Below the pieces are notes generated by a model that saw only the letters and a program-made list of their open reading frames with translations, made no database searches and was not told the origin of the DNA. The position numbers and the translations under genes were made by a program. This document shows, in pieces, positions 1 to 8,157 of a DNA stretch of 64,000 nucleotides (its first letter is position 1; each line of letters opens with the position of its first letter). Source of the DNA: Jonesia denitrificans DSM 20603 (GTDB lineage Bacteria > Actinomycetota > Actinomycetes > Actinomycetales > Cellulomonadaceae); contig NC_013174.1 in NCBI RefSeq assembly GCF_000024065.1, positions 2,480,001-2,544,000 on the forward strand. The letters are read 5' to 3'.

Positions 1-141
1 AAGGTCATTGAATATGGTGACCCTGATGGTGCTGGTGACCTGCAGCGAAACAACCAGGTCGCGTTCCGTGCAGAGGTTGTTTACGGGTGGGGCATCGCTG
101 ATCTTAACGCGTTCGCGAAGATTGTTGACGAGGTGGAGTGA
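1..141 (+). CDS. Phage major capsid protein, C-terminal end only
   Basis: Open from the first base in frame 1 to TGA at 139-141, giving 46 residues that end in VVYGWGIADLNAFAKIVDEVE-like sequence. An aromatic-Gly-Trp-Gly turn followed by a short C-terminal helix is typical of the end of HK97-fold actinophage capsid proteins. Position supports this: the next genes are head-tail connectors. The start lies left of the window, so fold and length cannot be checked here. The call rests on order and the C-terminal pattern. Confidence 0.6.
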   Translation, partial: KVIEYGDPDGAGDLQRNNQVAFRAEVVYGWGIADLNAFAKIVDEVE

Positions 142-320
142 TGGGGTTTGTCCGGGTGAAGAACCGGGCCAGTGGTGTTGTGGTGGCCGTCGCGTCTACT
201 AAGGCGCGGCGGCTTCCCTCCACTGACTGGGTGCCGGTCGATGATGAGAAGCCTGAGCCAGTGCAGGTGAAGGATTCTGAGCCTGTGAAGCGGCGTGGGC
301 GTCCACCGAAGGGCAAGTGA
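141..320 (+). CDS. Small basic phage protein between capsid and connector genes
   Basis: 59 residues, ATG overlapping the capsid stop (GTGATG; a GTG start at 138 would add one residue). The first half is neutral and the tail is KRRGRPPKGK, an AT-hook-like GRP core flanked by basic residues. Small ORFs of this kind occupy the capsid-connector junction of many siphoviruses, usually without assigned function. Translational coupling to the capsid gene is likely. DNA or tail-terminus binding by the basic tail is an inference only. Confidence 0.55.
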   Translation: MGFVRVKNRASGVVVAVASTKARRLPSTDWVPVDDEKPEPVQVKDSEPVKRRGRPPKGK

Positions 321-333
321 ATAGGAGGAAGTC

Positions 334-741
334 ATGGCTGACGTTTTACCCTTCCCGTTTGCCACCGTGGATGATTTGAAGTTGCGTTGGCCTGACTTCC
401 CTGTTGGTGGGGACTCGCATGCTGGCGTTCTGCTTGAGGACGCTTCGCAGTACATCTTGGATGTGTGTCCTACTGCTGGTGAGGTGTCTGAGTCTACTAG
501 GCGGCGTGTCGTCTGCAGTGTGGTTCGTCGGGCGATGGAGGTCGAGTCTGAGCTGGTTGGCGTGGAGTCGATGCAGATGGGGGCTGGGCCTTACCAGGAG
601 ACTAGGAAGGCGTTGAATCCTCACGGCGATTTTTACCTCACTAAGCAGGAGAAGCTTTCTCTAGGGTGTGGCGGTCAGAAGGCGTTCACGGTGGACATGA
701 TGCCTGTCCGGCCTACGCCTGTTTACCCGTGGGAGGTGTGA
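334..741 (+). CDS. Head-tail connector protein (Gp19/Gp15/Gp42-like adaptor)
   Basis: 135 residues with a good RBS (AGGAGG before ATG). The N-terminus reads ATVDDLKLRWPDF, followed by a helix containing DASQYILDVCP and a central RRVVCSVVRRAME helix. This is the pattern of the small all-helical adaptor that docks under the portal in actinophages. The product would sit in the neck between portal and head-closure protein. First of four short genes in canonical connector order (adaptor, stopper, neck, terminator). Confidence 0.7.
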   Translation: MADVLPFPFATVDDLKLRWPDFPVGGDSHAGVLLEDASQYILDVCPTAGEVSESTRRRVVCSVVRRAMEVESELVGVESMQMGAGPYQETRKALNPHGDFYLTKQEKLSLGCGGQKAFTVDMMPVRPTPVYPWEV

Positions 742-742
742 C

Positions 743-1078
743 ATGCGCGGGGAAACGGTGGTGGTTCGCCGCCCAACAGCGGGCGGGGTTGACCCGTTTG
801 GGTCACCGTCCGTGGTGTGGGTAGAAGAGGTTGTAGAGGATGTTCTGGTTGCGCCTGGGCCTAGGAATGATGCTGATGGGGCCATCCGCCCTGACGGGAA
901 AATCATTGCTTGGACTCTGCATTTCCCGAAGACGTTTGACCAGTCTTTGAAGGGGTGCGAGGTACGGGTGCGTGGAGAGGTTCCGCGCCCTGTCGTGGGA
1001 GACCCGAAACCGTACACGCTGGAGAACACGCCGACTCGTTGGTGGATGCCGGTGGAATTGGAGGGCGTCGATGGGTAG
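743..1078 (+). CDS. Head closure (stopper) protein
   Basis: 111 residues, starting one base after the previous stop. It is beta-rich: it opens with ETVVVRRPTAGGVDPFGSP, then has short strands around VEDVLVAPG and a C-terminal WWMPVELEGVDG. Size, beta character and second place in the connector set match the SPP1 gp16/HK97 gp7-type stopper that plugs the filled head. The assignment is positional plus fold pattern; no catalytic motif is expected. Confidence 0.6.
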   Translation: MRGETVVVRRPTAGGVDPFGSPSVVWVEEVVEDVLVAPGPRNDADGAIRPDGKIIAWTLHFPKTFDQSLKGCEVRVRGEVPRPVVGDPKPYTLENTPTRWWMPVELEGVDG

Positions 1079-1346
1079 TCGCGTGAAGGTGAAGATGAAT
1101 TCCGCTGGTGCTGCAAGGGTGATGAATTCGGCTGGTGTGCAGGCGAGGCTTTTAGCCCATGCGGAGAGTATGGCCGCTGCAGCTAATTCGATGCTGGATC
1201 CTGCCTCGGCTGGCGCGGGTCGTTTTGAGGCTGATGTGAAGCCCGGGAAGGTGCGTGCACACGCCCGCGTTACCGCTGCTGGGGTTTACCCTATTCGCCA
1301 TAATTTGAAGCACAACACTTTATTGAAGGTTTTGGGAAATGGTTAA
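1071..1346 (+). CDS. Neck/minor tail component (HK97 gp10-like position)
   Basis: 91 residues from ATG 1071, which overlaps the end of the stopper gene by 8 bases. An upstream in-frame ATG at 972 would only read the stopper gene out of frame. It has an Ala-rich helical first half (AARVMNSAGVQARLLAHAESMAAAA) and a His/Lys-rich C-terminus ending near LKHNTLLKVLGNG. Proteins here guide tail joining in siphoviruses. Role inferred from gene order. Confidence 0.55.
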   Translation: MGSRVKVKMNSAGAARVMNSAGVQARLLAHAESMAAAANSMLDPASAGAGRFEADVKPGKVRAHARVTAAGVYPIRHNLKHNTLLKVLGNG

Positions 1347-1686
1347 CATCGAGAGTTTAGTGATTTCCCATTTGAACACGGTGTTTGGTGCGGGTTTCGC
1401 TTTTGGTGACGTCCCGGCTGATAGGCCAACACGGTTTGCCACGGTTGAGCGCACGGGTGGCCCGTATTCAGAGCATCGTGATTTGCCTTTGCTCGTTGTG
1501 CAATGTTGGGAGTCGACAAGGCATGCTGCAAGCGAATTAGCGCTGACGGTTCGCGACGCTGTTAACGGCCTTTCTGCGCATCCGAATGTGGGGCGTGTGA
1601 GGGTCACGGCGTTGTATAACTTCCCGGATGGTCAGTCTGGTCATCCTCGGTATCAAATGACCGTGGAAATGGTCACCAAGGGGTGA
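1339..1686 (+). CDS. Tail terminator protein
   Basis: 115 residues, overlapping the previous gene by 8 bases. The plan is a helix (ESLVISHLNTVFG), then strands around LPLLVVQCWEST, a helix (ELALTVRDAVNGL) and a final strand pair (GHPRYQMTVEMVTKG). This is that of lambda gpU-like tail terminators, which cap the tail tube and bind the neck. It sits directly before the tail tube gene, the usual place. No sequence signature alone proves it. Confidence 0.65.
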   Translation: MVNIESLVISHLNTVFGAGFAFGDVPADRPTRFATVERTGGPYSEHRDLPLLVVQCWESTRHAASELALTVRDAVNGLSAHPNVGRVRVTALYNFPDGQSGHPRYQMTVEMVTKG

Positions 1687-1747
1687 ATAGCCTCAACCTG
1701 TTTTGGTTTAAGTGGCGCGGCGCTGCTTTCCTGGAAGGGATTTTGAC

Positions 1748-2305
1748 ATGACTGATGCGACTAATGTTTCTGTGGGTAAGCCTAGTGCGGCTGGTGGTAT
1801 TTTCGCTGGGGATACTTCGGTTGCGGCTCCGACTGACGCGACGACTGCTTTGCCTTCGGGTTTGTCGGGGTTGGGGTATGTGTCGGATGAGGGTTTGACG
1901 AACACAATTGAAATTGACACGACAGACATTATTGCGTGGGGTGGGGACAAAGTTCTCACTGTGCGCACGTCTCGCAGTGAATCGTTTACGTGGACGTTTA
2001 TTGAAACTAACGCCGCGGTGTTGGGTGAGGTTTACGGGCCTGATAACGTCACGGAATCTTCGGGTGATTTGACTGTTGTTCACAACAACAAGGATTTGCC
2101 TGCACGGTTGTACGTCTTTGAGATTTTGCTGACTGGGAACAAAGTCAAAAGGATTGTTGTTCCTAACGGGCAAATCGTTGAGGTCGGGGACATTGTCTAT
2201 GTGGACGGGGAACCCATCGGTTACCCTGTGACGCTTTCCTGCTACCCCGACTCTAGCGGGAACACCGTTTACGAGTACATTGCGAAAATCGTTTCCACGC
2301 CATAA
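1748..2305 (+). CDS. Major tail tube protein
   Basis: 185 residues from ATG 1748 (GGAAGGG upstream); the ATG at 1712 lacks an RBS. The content is Thr/Val/Gly-rich beta sheet with IEIDTTDIIAWGGDKVLTV near the middle, a pattern common to actinophage tail tube proteins. Hexamers would stack to form the tail tube. It stands alone between two noncoding gaps and is followed by a strong hairpin, as expected for a gene needing high transcript levels. Confidence 0.75.
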   Translation: MTDATNVSVGKPSAAGGIFAGDTSVAAPTDATTALPSGLSGLGYVSDEGLTNTIEIDTTDIIAWGGDKVLTVRTSRSESFTWTFIETNAAVLGEVYGPDNVTESSGDLTVVHNNKDLPARLYVFEILLTGNKVKRIVVPNGQIVEVGDIVYVDGEPIGYPVTLSCYPDSSGNTVYEYIAKIVSTP

Positions 2306-2319
2306 ACGGTTCTTTAGTT

Positions 2320-2360
2320 TGGGTGGTGTGGCTTTGGTGCCGCGCCCGCCACACCACCCA
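2320..2360 (+). terminator. Hairpin after the tail tube gene
   Basis: A 13-bp perfect inverted repeat (TGGGTGGTGTGGC at 2320-2332, complement at 2348-2360) with a 15-base loop, followed by ATTAACCATTTTTT. It has the form of an intrinsic terminator, but tail genes continue in the same direction. It probably attenuates, raising tail tube mRNA over downstream genes. Confidence 0.7.
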
Positions 2361-2409
2361 TTAACCATTTTTTGCGCGGCAGTTCATTGATTTGTGGAAG
2401 GGGCGCGGC

Positions 2410-2691
2410 ATGCCTGCGAAGAAAAAGGAAACACCCGAAGAAGGCGCAAAGGTTATGGGCATTGAGGTTTCAGTGGATTCCGATGTGTTCGATGACCTTG
2501 ATGTCCTTGACGCCTTAGACGAATTGTCGTCAGGTAATGGTCTGGCTATCGGGCGGCTTTTCCGTAAGGTTTTGGGCGATCAGGCGGAGCGGGTTAGCCA
2601 CGAGCTGCGGGACGCGAAAACTGGTCGTTTGCGGGTCACTAAGGTCGCGGAGTTCATGAAGGAGCTCATGGAGACTCTAGCCCCAAACTAA
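2410..2691 (+). CDS. Tail assembly chaperone, short form (gpG-like)
   Basis: 93 residues from ATG 2410, RBS GGAAGGGG. Acidic and helical: DVFDDLDVLDALDEL then AIGRLFRKVLGDQAERVSHELRD, like lambda gpG and HK97 gp13, which coat the tape measure during tail assembly. It ends APN-stop exactly at a CCCAAAC slippery heptamer (2682-2688), and the -1 frame stays open through the next ORF. Position between tail tube and tape measure is diagnostic. Confidence 0.8.
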   Translation: MPAKKKETPEEGAKVMGIEVSVDSDVFDDLDVLDALDELSSGNGLAIGRLFRKVLGDQAERVSHELRDAKTGRLRVTKVAEFMKELMETLAPN

Positions 2692-3080
2692 CGCTGCTCG
2701 CAGTTCTACTACGTGATTACCGTGGGGAATTGCGGGCAGATTTTCAAGCCTATTACGGGCTTGATTTGGATGATCTGGGTGAAGGTTTGCGGGTTATGCG
2801 GGCGGCTGATCTTGCCGCGCATTTACCTCGCGATTCGGTGACCTGGATGGCTGTGCATCCTGAAAATGCTTGGGGTGTGCAGGAGCATTTACTCGCGACC
2901 ATTGCTGATACTTTGCGGTGGCTTGCGTGGGCGAAAAGCGAGGATGGGAAGCGGAACCGCAAGCGCCCGAAACCTATTCCTCGCCCTGGGGACTCTCAGG
3001 ATGATAGAGGGCGTTTCTCTGGTGTGGAAAAAGCCGATTTGGATGAGGTTAAGCGTCTGTTGGCGTTGCCTCGACGGTGA
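2410..3080 (+). CDS. Tail assembly chaperone, frameshifted long form (gpGT-like)
   Basis: Made by reading 2410-2688 and slipping back one base to continue 2688-3080, about 223 residues. The extension begins PKLTLLAVLLRDYRGELRADF and contains YYGLDLDDLGEGLRVM and WAVHPENAW-like stretches, then a basic, proline-rich segment (KRPKPIPRPGD). The T part has no good RBS or early start of its own, which supports expression only by frameshifting. By analogy with lambda G-T, the T domain recruits tail tube subunits to the chaperoned tape measure. Confidence 0.78.
2682..2688 (+). other. -1 programmed frameshift site CCCAAAC
   Basis: Zero-frame codons are GCC-CCA-AAC-TAA. The heptamer C-CCA-AAC fits X-XXY-YYZ and allows re-pairing on CCC-AAA. 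The zero-frame stop follows at once and the -1 frame is open for 130 codons. Confidence 0.8.
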
Positions 3081-3087
3081 GGCAGGA

Positions 3088-3129
3088 AAGGGGGTGGAAG
3101 CGGCCGGTGCGGTTTGCTTTCACCCCCTT
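3088..3129 (+). terminator. Terminator between chaperone gene and opposing lipoprotein
   Basis: 14-bp arms at 3088-3101 and 3116-3129 with one G-T pair, followed by GTTTTTATTT. It lies between convergent genes and can serve both strands. Like the hairpin at 2320 it interrupts a late operon, so it either leaks or marks the border of an inserted gene. Confidence 0.7.
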
Positions 3130-3133
3130 GTTT

Positions 3134-3610
3134 TTATTTGCACGCTGGGAGCGTTGCGAGTTTGTTTTTGTAGTGGTTTGAGTCCACACCGGAAGCGTCA
3201 CGGATAACGACTACGGATAGGGCGTCAACTGTTGTGCAGGCGTGGTTGATAACCCAAGTTGCGGTTTGAGTGCGATCCTCGTCGGTCAGGGTTTCTTGCA
3301 CATTAACCCTGATCGTTGTCGTGTTAAGTGCGTCAATCCCTGTTATTGGGTAGCCGGGGCTGGTTGGCCCCAATTCATCAAATGAGTTTACGACGTTGCT
3401 TTCAAGGACCGCGTTTGTTGTGTCCTGGGCGAGCGTATTTTCTTCCTGAATGGTTTCCGCCGGTTCAGGCTCCTTTGTTTCTTCGACCGGTTCGACCGGT
3501 GTTTCTGTTGCAGTTTGAGCTTCAGCGTTTATCGGCATGTCCGGGATGGCACACCCCGTGAGGGTGAGCGCGGAGACAACGAAACCGGTAAGCAAAAGTC
3601 TTTTAGTCAT
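3134..3610 (-). CDS. Prophage-encoded lipoprotein inside the tail operon (moron candidate)
   Basis: 158 residues, reading against all flanking tail genes. It has a basic start, a hydrophobic stretch and a lipobox TLTGC (Cys about 20), then a Glu/Pro/Thr-rich spacer (about 30-65). A C-terminal domain of about 90 residues contains TIRVNVQETLT and TATWVINHACTTVDAL. It should be exported and lipid-anchored. It lies between the chaperones and the tape measure with a terminator at its 3' side, the usual anatomy of a moron expressed from the lysogen. Superinfection exclusion is the leading guess; no family was recognised. Confidence 0.75.
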   Translation of the reverse strand: MTKRLLLTGFVVSALTLTGCAIPDMPINAEAQTATETPVEPVEETKEPEPAETIQEENTLAQDTTNAVLESNVVNSFDELGPTSPGYPITGIDALNTTTIRVNVQETLTDEDRTQTATWVINHACTTVDALSVVVIRDASGVDSNHYKNKLATLPACK

Positions 3611-3651
3611 GAGGCCATTCTACAGGCCAAGTTAACCCCTGGGGAGGGCCT

Positions 3652-6030
3652 ATGAGCACCGAATTGGCTACAGCGTACCTGACTCTAATCCCGTCTTTGA
3701 AGGGCGCGTCTAAGCAAATTTCATCTGAGCTTGCGGGCGTGAATGTTTCCGGGGCCGGGGCGAAGATGGGGAAGAACCTGTCTGGTGGCATTAGCAAGGG
3801 CATGAACCTGCAGATTATTGGTGCCCGGCTGCAGGACCTGGGGGCGAACATTTCTCGCGTGGGGGATTCGCTTACCAATTCTATTACGAAGCCCGCTGTG
3901 GGGGCTGCAGCTGCGGTCGGTGGCATCGCGATTGCTTTGGGGTTTAAGCGCCTTGTAGGGATTGACACCGCGCGCGCGAAGCTGATGGCGCTGGGGCACG
4001 ACGGGGAATCTATTACCGACATTATGAACTCTGCCCTGGAATCGGTGAAGGGCACGTCTTACGGCTTGGGGGATGCTGCGACTATCGCCGCGTCCGCTGT
4101 CGCTGCCGGTGTTACCGCCGGTGAGGACCTGACGAAATACCTGTCTAGCACTGCTGACGCTGCTGCGGTCGCAGGCACGAGCCTGTCGGAGATGGGTTAC
4201 ATATTCAACCAAGTTCAGACTGGGACGGTCGCGTACACGGACTCCCTTAACCAACTCGCTGACCGTGGTATCCCGATTTATCAGTGGCTAGCGGACGAAT
4301 TGAATGTCACTGCGGGTGAGGTGAAGAAACTCGCTTCTGAGGGAAAGATTTCCAGCGAAGAGTTCTTTAAGGCGATTGATAAGAATATCGCTGGCGCTGC
4401 CCGCACTATAGGTCAAAACAGCGTTATGGGGGCATGGGAAAACACCAAAGCTGCTCTTGGACGTTTAGGTGCCGCTTTCCTTGGTGCAGGTGAAGATGGC
4501 GGCGGTTTCTTCGGCCAGATTCAACCTTTACTGGTCGAACTGATGGGGAAGATGGATGAGCTCGCACCGAAAGCAGAAGAGCTAGGCCGGAAGTTCGGGG
4601 AGTTTTTCGAAACTCTAGTTGGGCATATTCGGTCAGCTGTTTCTTGGTGGGAATCTTTGGACCAGAAAACCCAATCCACGATTTTGAAGATGGTGGGTAT
4701 TGCGGTTGTTTTGGGTCCTGTCCTGAAAATCGTCGGCAGTTTGACGTCTGGGGTTGGGCTTCTACTGACCTCGTTTGGCCGTTTGGGCGGGTCTATGGGA
4801 TCGGCGTCTGCTGGGGCTACTGGTCTTGGCAGCGCGGTTTCTAGGCTCGCTGGCCCAATCGCTCTCGTTGTTGCTGCGATTGCTGGGATGTGGACTAATT
4901 CTGAGAAGTTCCGTACTTCGGTTGAGGCTTTGGGTGCTTCGGCGGCGACGGCTTTTGAGGAAGTGTATGCGGCTTTGCAGCCTACTCTCGCTTTGATTGG
5001 TGAGCAGTGGGGGCCGCTCATGAAGTCTTTGGGCGATTCAATGGCGGACGTTTTTGAGTCATTGTTGCCAACGATTGAATCAGTGGTTTCCGCGTTGGGC
5101 ACTGTTATTGAAGCGTTGACACCGGTTATTAACTTCCTTCTGTTGACGTTTATTGGTGCCCTTGGTTCGGCAGCTCAAACAGTTTCACAGGTCATCACCT
5201 ACATTTCTGGGACTGTGCAGTGGTTGGCCGGTAACCTGCAGGATTATGTAAACATGATTTCCGCGCTGTTCCGTGGGGACTGGTCTGCCGCTTGGGGTTA
5301 CGCGAAAAGTATCGCGTCGCGTAATTTGCAGCAGCTAAAGGACACGGTCAAGGTAGTTTGGGATATCATTGTTGGTTATTTCCGTACTGCTGGTGCCCAG
5401 GTTGAGGCGATCACCGGTGTTTCGATTTCCGATGTGAAGGCGGCGTTTTCTCGTGGTTTGACGAACATGAAGAAGGCCGCTCTTGATCGTCTTAACGCTA
5501 TTGTCAATGATTTCCGTAACTTCAAATCGCGTGTGAAGGCTGCGTTTGGCAACCCTAGCGGTTTGCTGCGCGGGGTTGGTCGAGCGATCATTGACGGCCT
5601 GTGGGCGGGTATTAAGTCTGGGATCGGCAAGATTGAGGCTGGTCTTAGGGACCTCACATCGAAGATCCCTGATTGGAAGGGGCCTAAAGAAAAAGACCGG
5701 AAACTTCTGACTGAGGCAGGCCGCCTAATCATTGGTGGTTTCCGTGAGGGCTTGGAGTCCCAGTATTCGGGGGTTCGTGATTCTCTATTTGGTTTCACGG
5801 ACTCATTAGTCGGCGGGGTTTCTGGGGTTTCTGGCCCTCGAATGGTTGTTTCTGGTATGCCTGCGTCAGGGCCTGTTATCGCCGGTCCTAGCGGTTCTCG
5901 TGGTTCGCGGTCTGATTTAGATTATTTAGCTGATCGGATTGTGGATGGTTTATCGGGGATCGCTGCGGCTTCTGGGATGTCAGCCGATTTGCTCGGTGGG
6001 TCGCGCCGTAGGGTCCGGGCCGGTTTCTGA
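3652..6030 (+). CDS. Tail tape measure protein
   Basis: 792 residues, RBS GGGGAGGG. N-terminal region (1-100) is Gly/Ala-rich with coiled-coil features. Residues about 105-290 form the conserved tape-measure core, including TARAKLMALGHD, GLGDAATIAASAVAAGV, LADRGIPIYQWLADEL and SVMGAWENTKAALGRLGAAF. Several hydrophobic segments follow (about 345-420 and 480-530), as in proteins that enter the cell membrane during DNA delivery. Length sets tail length, and 792 residues predicts a rather short siphovirus tail. Position after gpG/GT is classical. Confidence 0.9.
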   Translation: MSTELATAYLTLIPSLKGASKQISSELAGVNVSGAGAKMGKNLSGGISKGMNLQIIGARLQDLGANISRVGDSLTNSITKPAVGAAAAVGGIAIALGFKRLVGIDTARAKLMALGHDGESITDIMNSALESVKGTSYGLGDAATIAASAVAAGVTAGEDLTKYLSSTADAAAVAGTSLSEMGYIFNQVQTGTVAYTDSLNQLADRGIPIYQWLADELNVTAGEVKKLASEGKISSEEFFKAIDKNIAGAARTIGQNSVMGAWENTKAALGRLGAAFLGAGEDGGGFFGQIQPLLVELMGKMDELAPKAEELGRKFGEFFETLVGHIRSAVSWWESLDQKTQSTILKMVGIAVVLGPVLKIVGSLTSGVGLLLTSFGRLGGSMGSASAGATGLGSAVSRLAGPIALVVAAIAGMWTNSEKFRTSVEALGASAATAFEEVYAALQPTLALIGEQWGPLMKSLGDSMADVFESLLPTIESVVSALGTVIEALTPVINFLLLTFIGALGSAAQTVSQVITYISGTVQWLAGNLQDYVNMISALFRGDWSAAWGYAKSIASRNLQQLKDTVKVVWDIIVGYFRTAGAQVEAITGVSISDVKAAFSRGLTNMKKAALDRLNAIVNDFRNFKSRVKAAFGNPSGLLRGVGRAIIDGLWAGIKSGIGKIEAGLRDLTSKIPDWKGPKEKDRKLLTEAGRLIIGGFREGLESQYSGVRDSLFGFTDSLVGGVSGVSGPRMVVSGMPASGPVIAGPSGSRGSRSDLDYLADRIVDGLSGIAAASGMSADLLGGSRRRVRAGF

Positions 6031-6047
6031 TTTTGGAGGTTTTTTGA

Positions 6048-8153
6048 ATGGCCGTTGAGTGGGGTTCTTGGTCCGGTCCTTCGGGGACGCGTTTTCGTGT
6101 AGGTATTGATTTGTCGGTGTCGGGTACGACAATTACCGCGCGGTATTACTTGGGGTCTGAGGGTGGGGTTTCTGACAATCAGAAATTGGTGATGGGTTAT
6201 TCTATTACTGGTTCTGTGAATTACACTGCTTCTCAGCCGTATAATGGCGGCACACAGCTGATCGCTACGCGGTCTGTGACGTCGTCGCGTGGGGTGCAGC
6301 GTCGTTTTTCTGCGCGTATTGAGGGCATTTACAATGGTGCTTCTCCGCGTGTGGATGCTTATGCGATGGTCCCTGCCGCACCGCCGTCGTCGCCGGGGAC
6401 GCCGTCTGTGGTTAGTGTGTCTTCTACCTCCATGAGGATAAGCTGGTCTGCTCCGTCGTCTACTAATGGTGCGTCGATTACGCGCTATCAGGTGCAGCGG
6501 GCGGATAACAGCAGCTTCACGTCTGGTACCGCCGCAGCAACAACCACTAGCCGGTCGTACACGAACAGTAGTCTTTCACCTAATCGGACGTATTACTGGC
6601 GTGTGCGGGCGGAAAACTCCGCTGGCTGGTCTGGCTGGTCTGGTGGGCGTGCTGCGACGACTTCCCCTGCTCTACCGACCGCCCCGACTTCTGTGGCTGT
6701 GACACGGAATAGTGACACGTCGCAGGCGTTGTCGTGGACTCGGCAGGCGACTTCGCAGGCACCTTATGACTCGATTCAGGTTGAGCGGAAAGACACCGTC
6801 AACAGCTCGTGGACTCGTGTTGCGACGGTTGGTGGCACTGCAACGTCGTACACGGATACATCCACTGTTGCTTCGCGTCGGTATGACTACCGGGTGCGGG
6901 CGGTGAACGGCGGTGGCGCTGGCGGGTACTCGGCTACGGTGAGTGTGTCTACGTCGCCGAGTGCACCATCTGGTGTGGTAGCGAAGAAATCGGGCACGCA
7001 GATCAGTGTGTCTTGGTCTAAGTCAACGAACCAGTGGGGGATTTACCAGCACGTCATCCAGGATAATCCCGGTGGGACTGGCTGGGTGGATGTTGCAACC
7101 GTGGGGGATGTCACCTCATGGGCTGACACGGCCCCGGACACGAATGTCACTCACCAGTATCGTGTGGCTACGCGGGTGTACACGTATGGTGTGGGGTCTG
7201 CTGGGTTGACTGGCGGATGGTCCACCCCATCGGCTGTGGTGCAGCTGATCGCGCCACCGTTGGCACCCTCGCGTCGCCTACCAGTCGGGACGATCGACCG
7301 CGCCGCGATCCTGACCTTTGCATGGACCCACAACCCAGTGGACACCACTGATCAGACCGCTTACGAACTGCAATACCGGGTCAATGGTGGGGCGTGGGTG
7401 CTGCTTACTGGCACGACGGCTGATGTGCGGATGGTGTCCGCCCTTGGGGTGTCCGGCACTCTTGAGTGGCAGGTCCGCACAAAGGGTGAGCACCCCGACT
7501 TTGGGCCATGGTCACCGGTCTGGTCAGCGTCTTTGGCGTCTTTACCTGCCGTGGTTTTGCTTGCACCGGTCGGGACTCTACCGTCGTCTAGGTTGACGGC
7601 GGAATGGTCTTACGCGAACGCTGACAGTACTGGGCAGGCGGTGTGGGAAGCGCAGTTGCTGGATTCTGAGGGTGCTCTTTTGGAGACTCGTACGGGGTCT
7701 GGTGGGGCGGTTTCAGCTGTTTTTGAGACAGCCCTTGTGGATGGTGCAGATTATGTGGCTCGTGTGCGTGCTCGGTCTGGTGCGGGCATGTGGTCGAACT
7801 GGGAGTCGCAGCAATTCACGACTGATTTCCCGCTACCGGTCACGGTTGAGGCTATCCCTGTTTTCGATAGGGAAACAGGGGTCACCACACTGACTTTCAC
7901 TGACCCGCCAACGCCCTCAACTTACGAGTGGACTGGCCAGCCTAATGCGTCTCCCAGTACAAGTAACACGGCTGATGGCACTATCACTAACCTCGAGATA
8001 AACCCTCGGTTCGTAACGGACGCAGACACCCCTCCTGATTCCACACGCGAGCCACACGCGCTGTTACCAGCTGGTAGTTATGCCCTCGTTATCCCTGCCG
8101 CGCCGACCGGTTTTGGTTACGGCAGTTTCGCTTACGACCCTTTTGGAGAATGA
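6048..8153 (+). CDS. Tail protein with fibronectin type III repeats
   Basis: 701 residues, RBS GGAGG before ATG 6048. Residues about 1-107 are a beta-rich N-terminal tail domain. From about 108 there are consecutive FN3-type modules of 90-100 residues, visible from repeated YYWRVRAENSAGWSGWS, YDYRVRAVNGGGAGGYS and HQYRVATRVY strands after PSAPS/PTAPT linkers. Further FN3-like modules reach about 600. Such repeats are common in phage tail tips and fibres of Gram-positive hosts and aid surface contact. It may be the distal tail or a fibre; exact place in the virion is inferred. Confidence 0.75.
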   Translation: MAVEWGSWSGPSGTRFRVGIDLSVSGTTITARYYLGSEGGVSDNQKLVMGYSITGSVNYTASQPYNGGTQLIATRSVTSSRGVQRRFSARIEGIYNGASPRVDAYAMVPAAPPSSPGTPSVVSVSSTSMRISWSAPSSTNGASITRYQVQRADNSSFTSGTAAATTTSRSYTNSSLSPNRTYYWRVRAENSAGWSGWSGGRAATTSPALPTAPTSVAVTRNSDTSQALSWTRQATSQAPYDSIQVERKDTVNSSWTRVATVGGTATSYTDTSTVASRRYDYRVRAVNGGGAGGYSATVSVSTSPSAPSGVVAKKSGTQISVSWSKSTNQWGIYQHVIQDNPGGTGWVDVATVGDVTSWADTAPDTNVTHQYRVATRVYTYGVGSAGLTGGWSTPSAVVQLIAPPLAPSRRLPVGTIDRAAILTFAWTHNPVDTTDQTAYELQYRVNGGAWVLLTGTTADVRMVSALGVSGTLEWQVRTKGEHPDFGPWSPVWSASLASLPAVVLLAPVGTLPSSRLTAEWSYANADSTGQAVWEAQLLDSEGALLETRTGSGGAVSAVFETALVDGADYVARVRARSGAGMWSNWESQQFTTDFPLPVTVEAIPVFDRETGVTTLTFTDPPTPSTYEWTGQPNASPSTSNTADGTITNLEINPRFVTDADTPPDSTREPHALLPAGSYALVIPAAPTGFGYGSFAYDPFGE

Positions 8154-8157
8154 TTTC

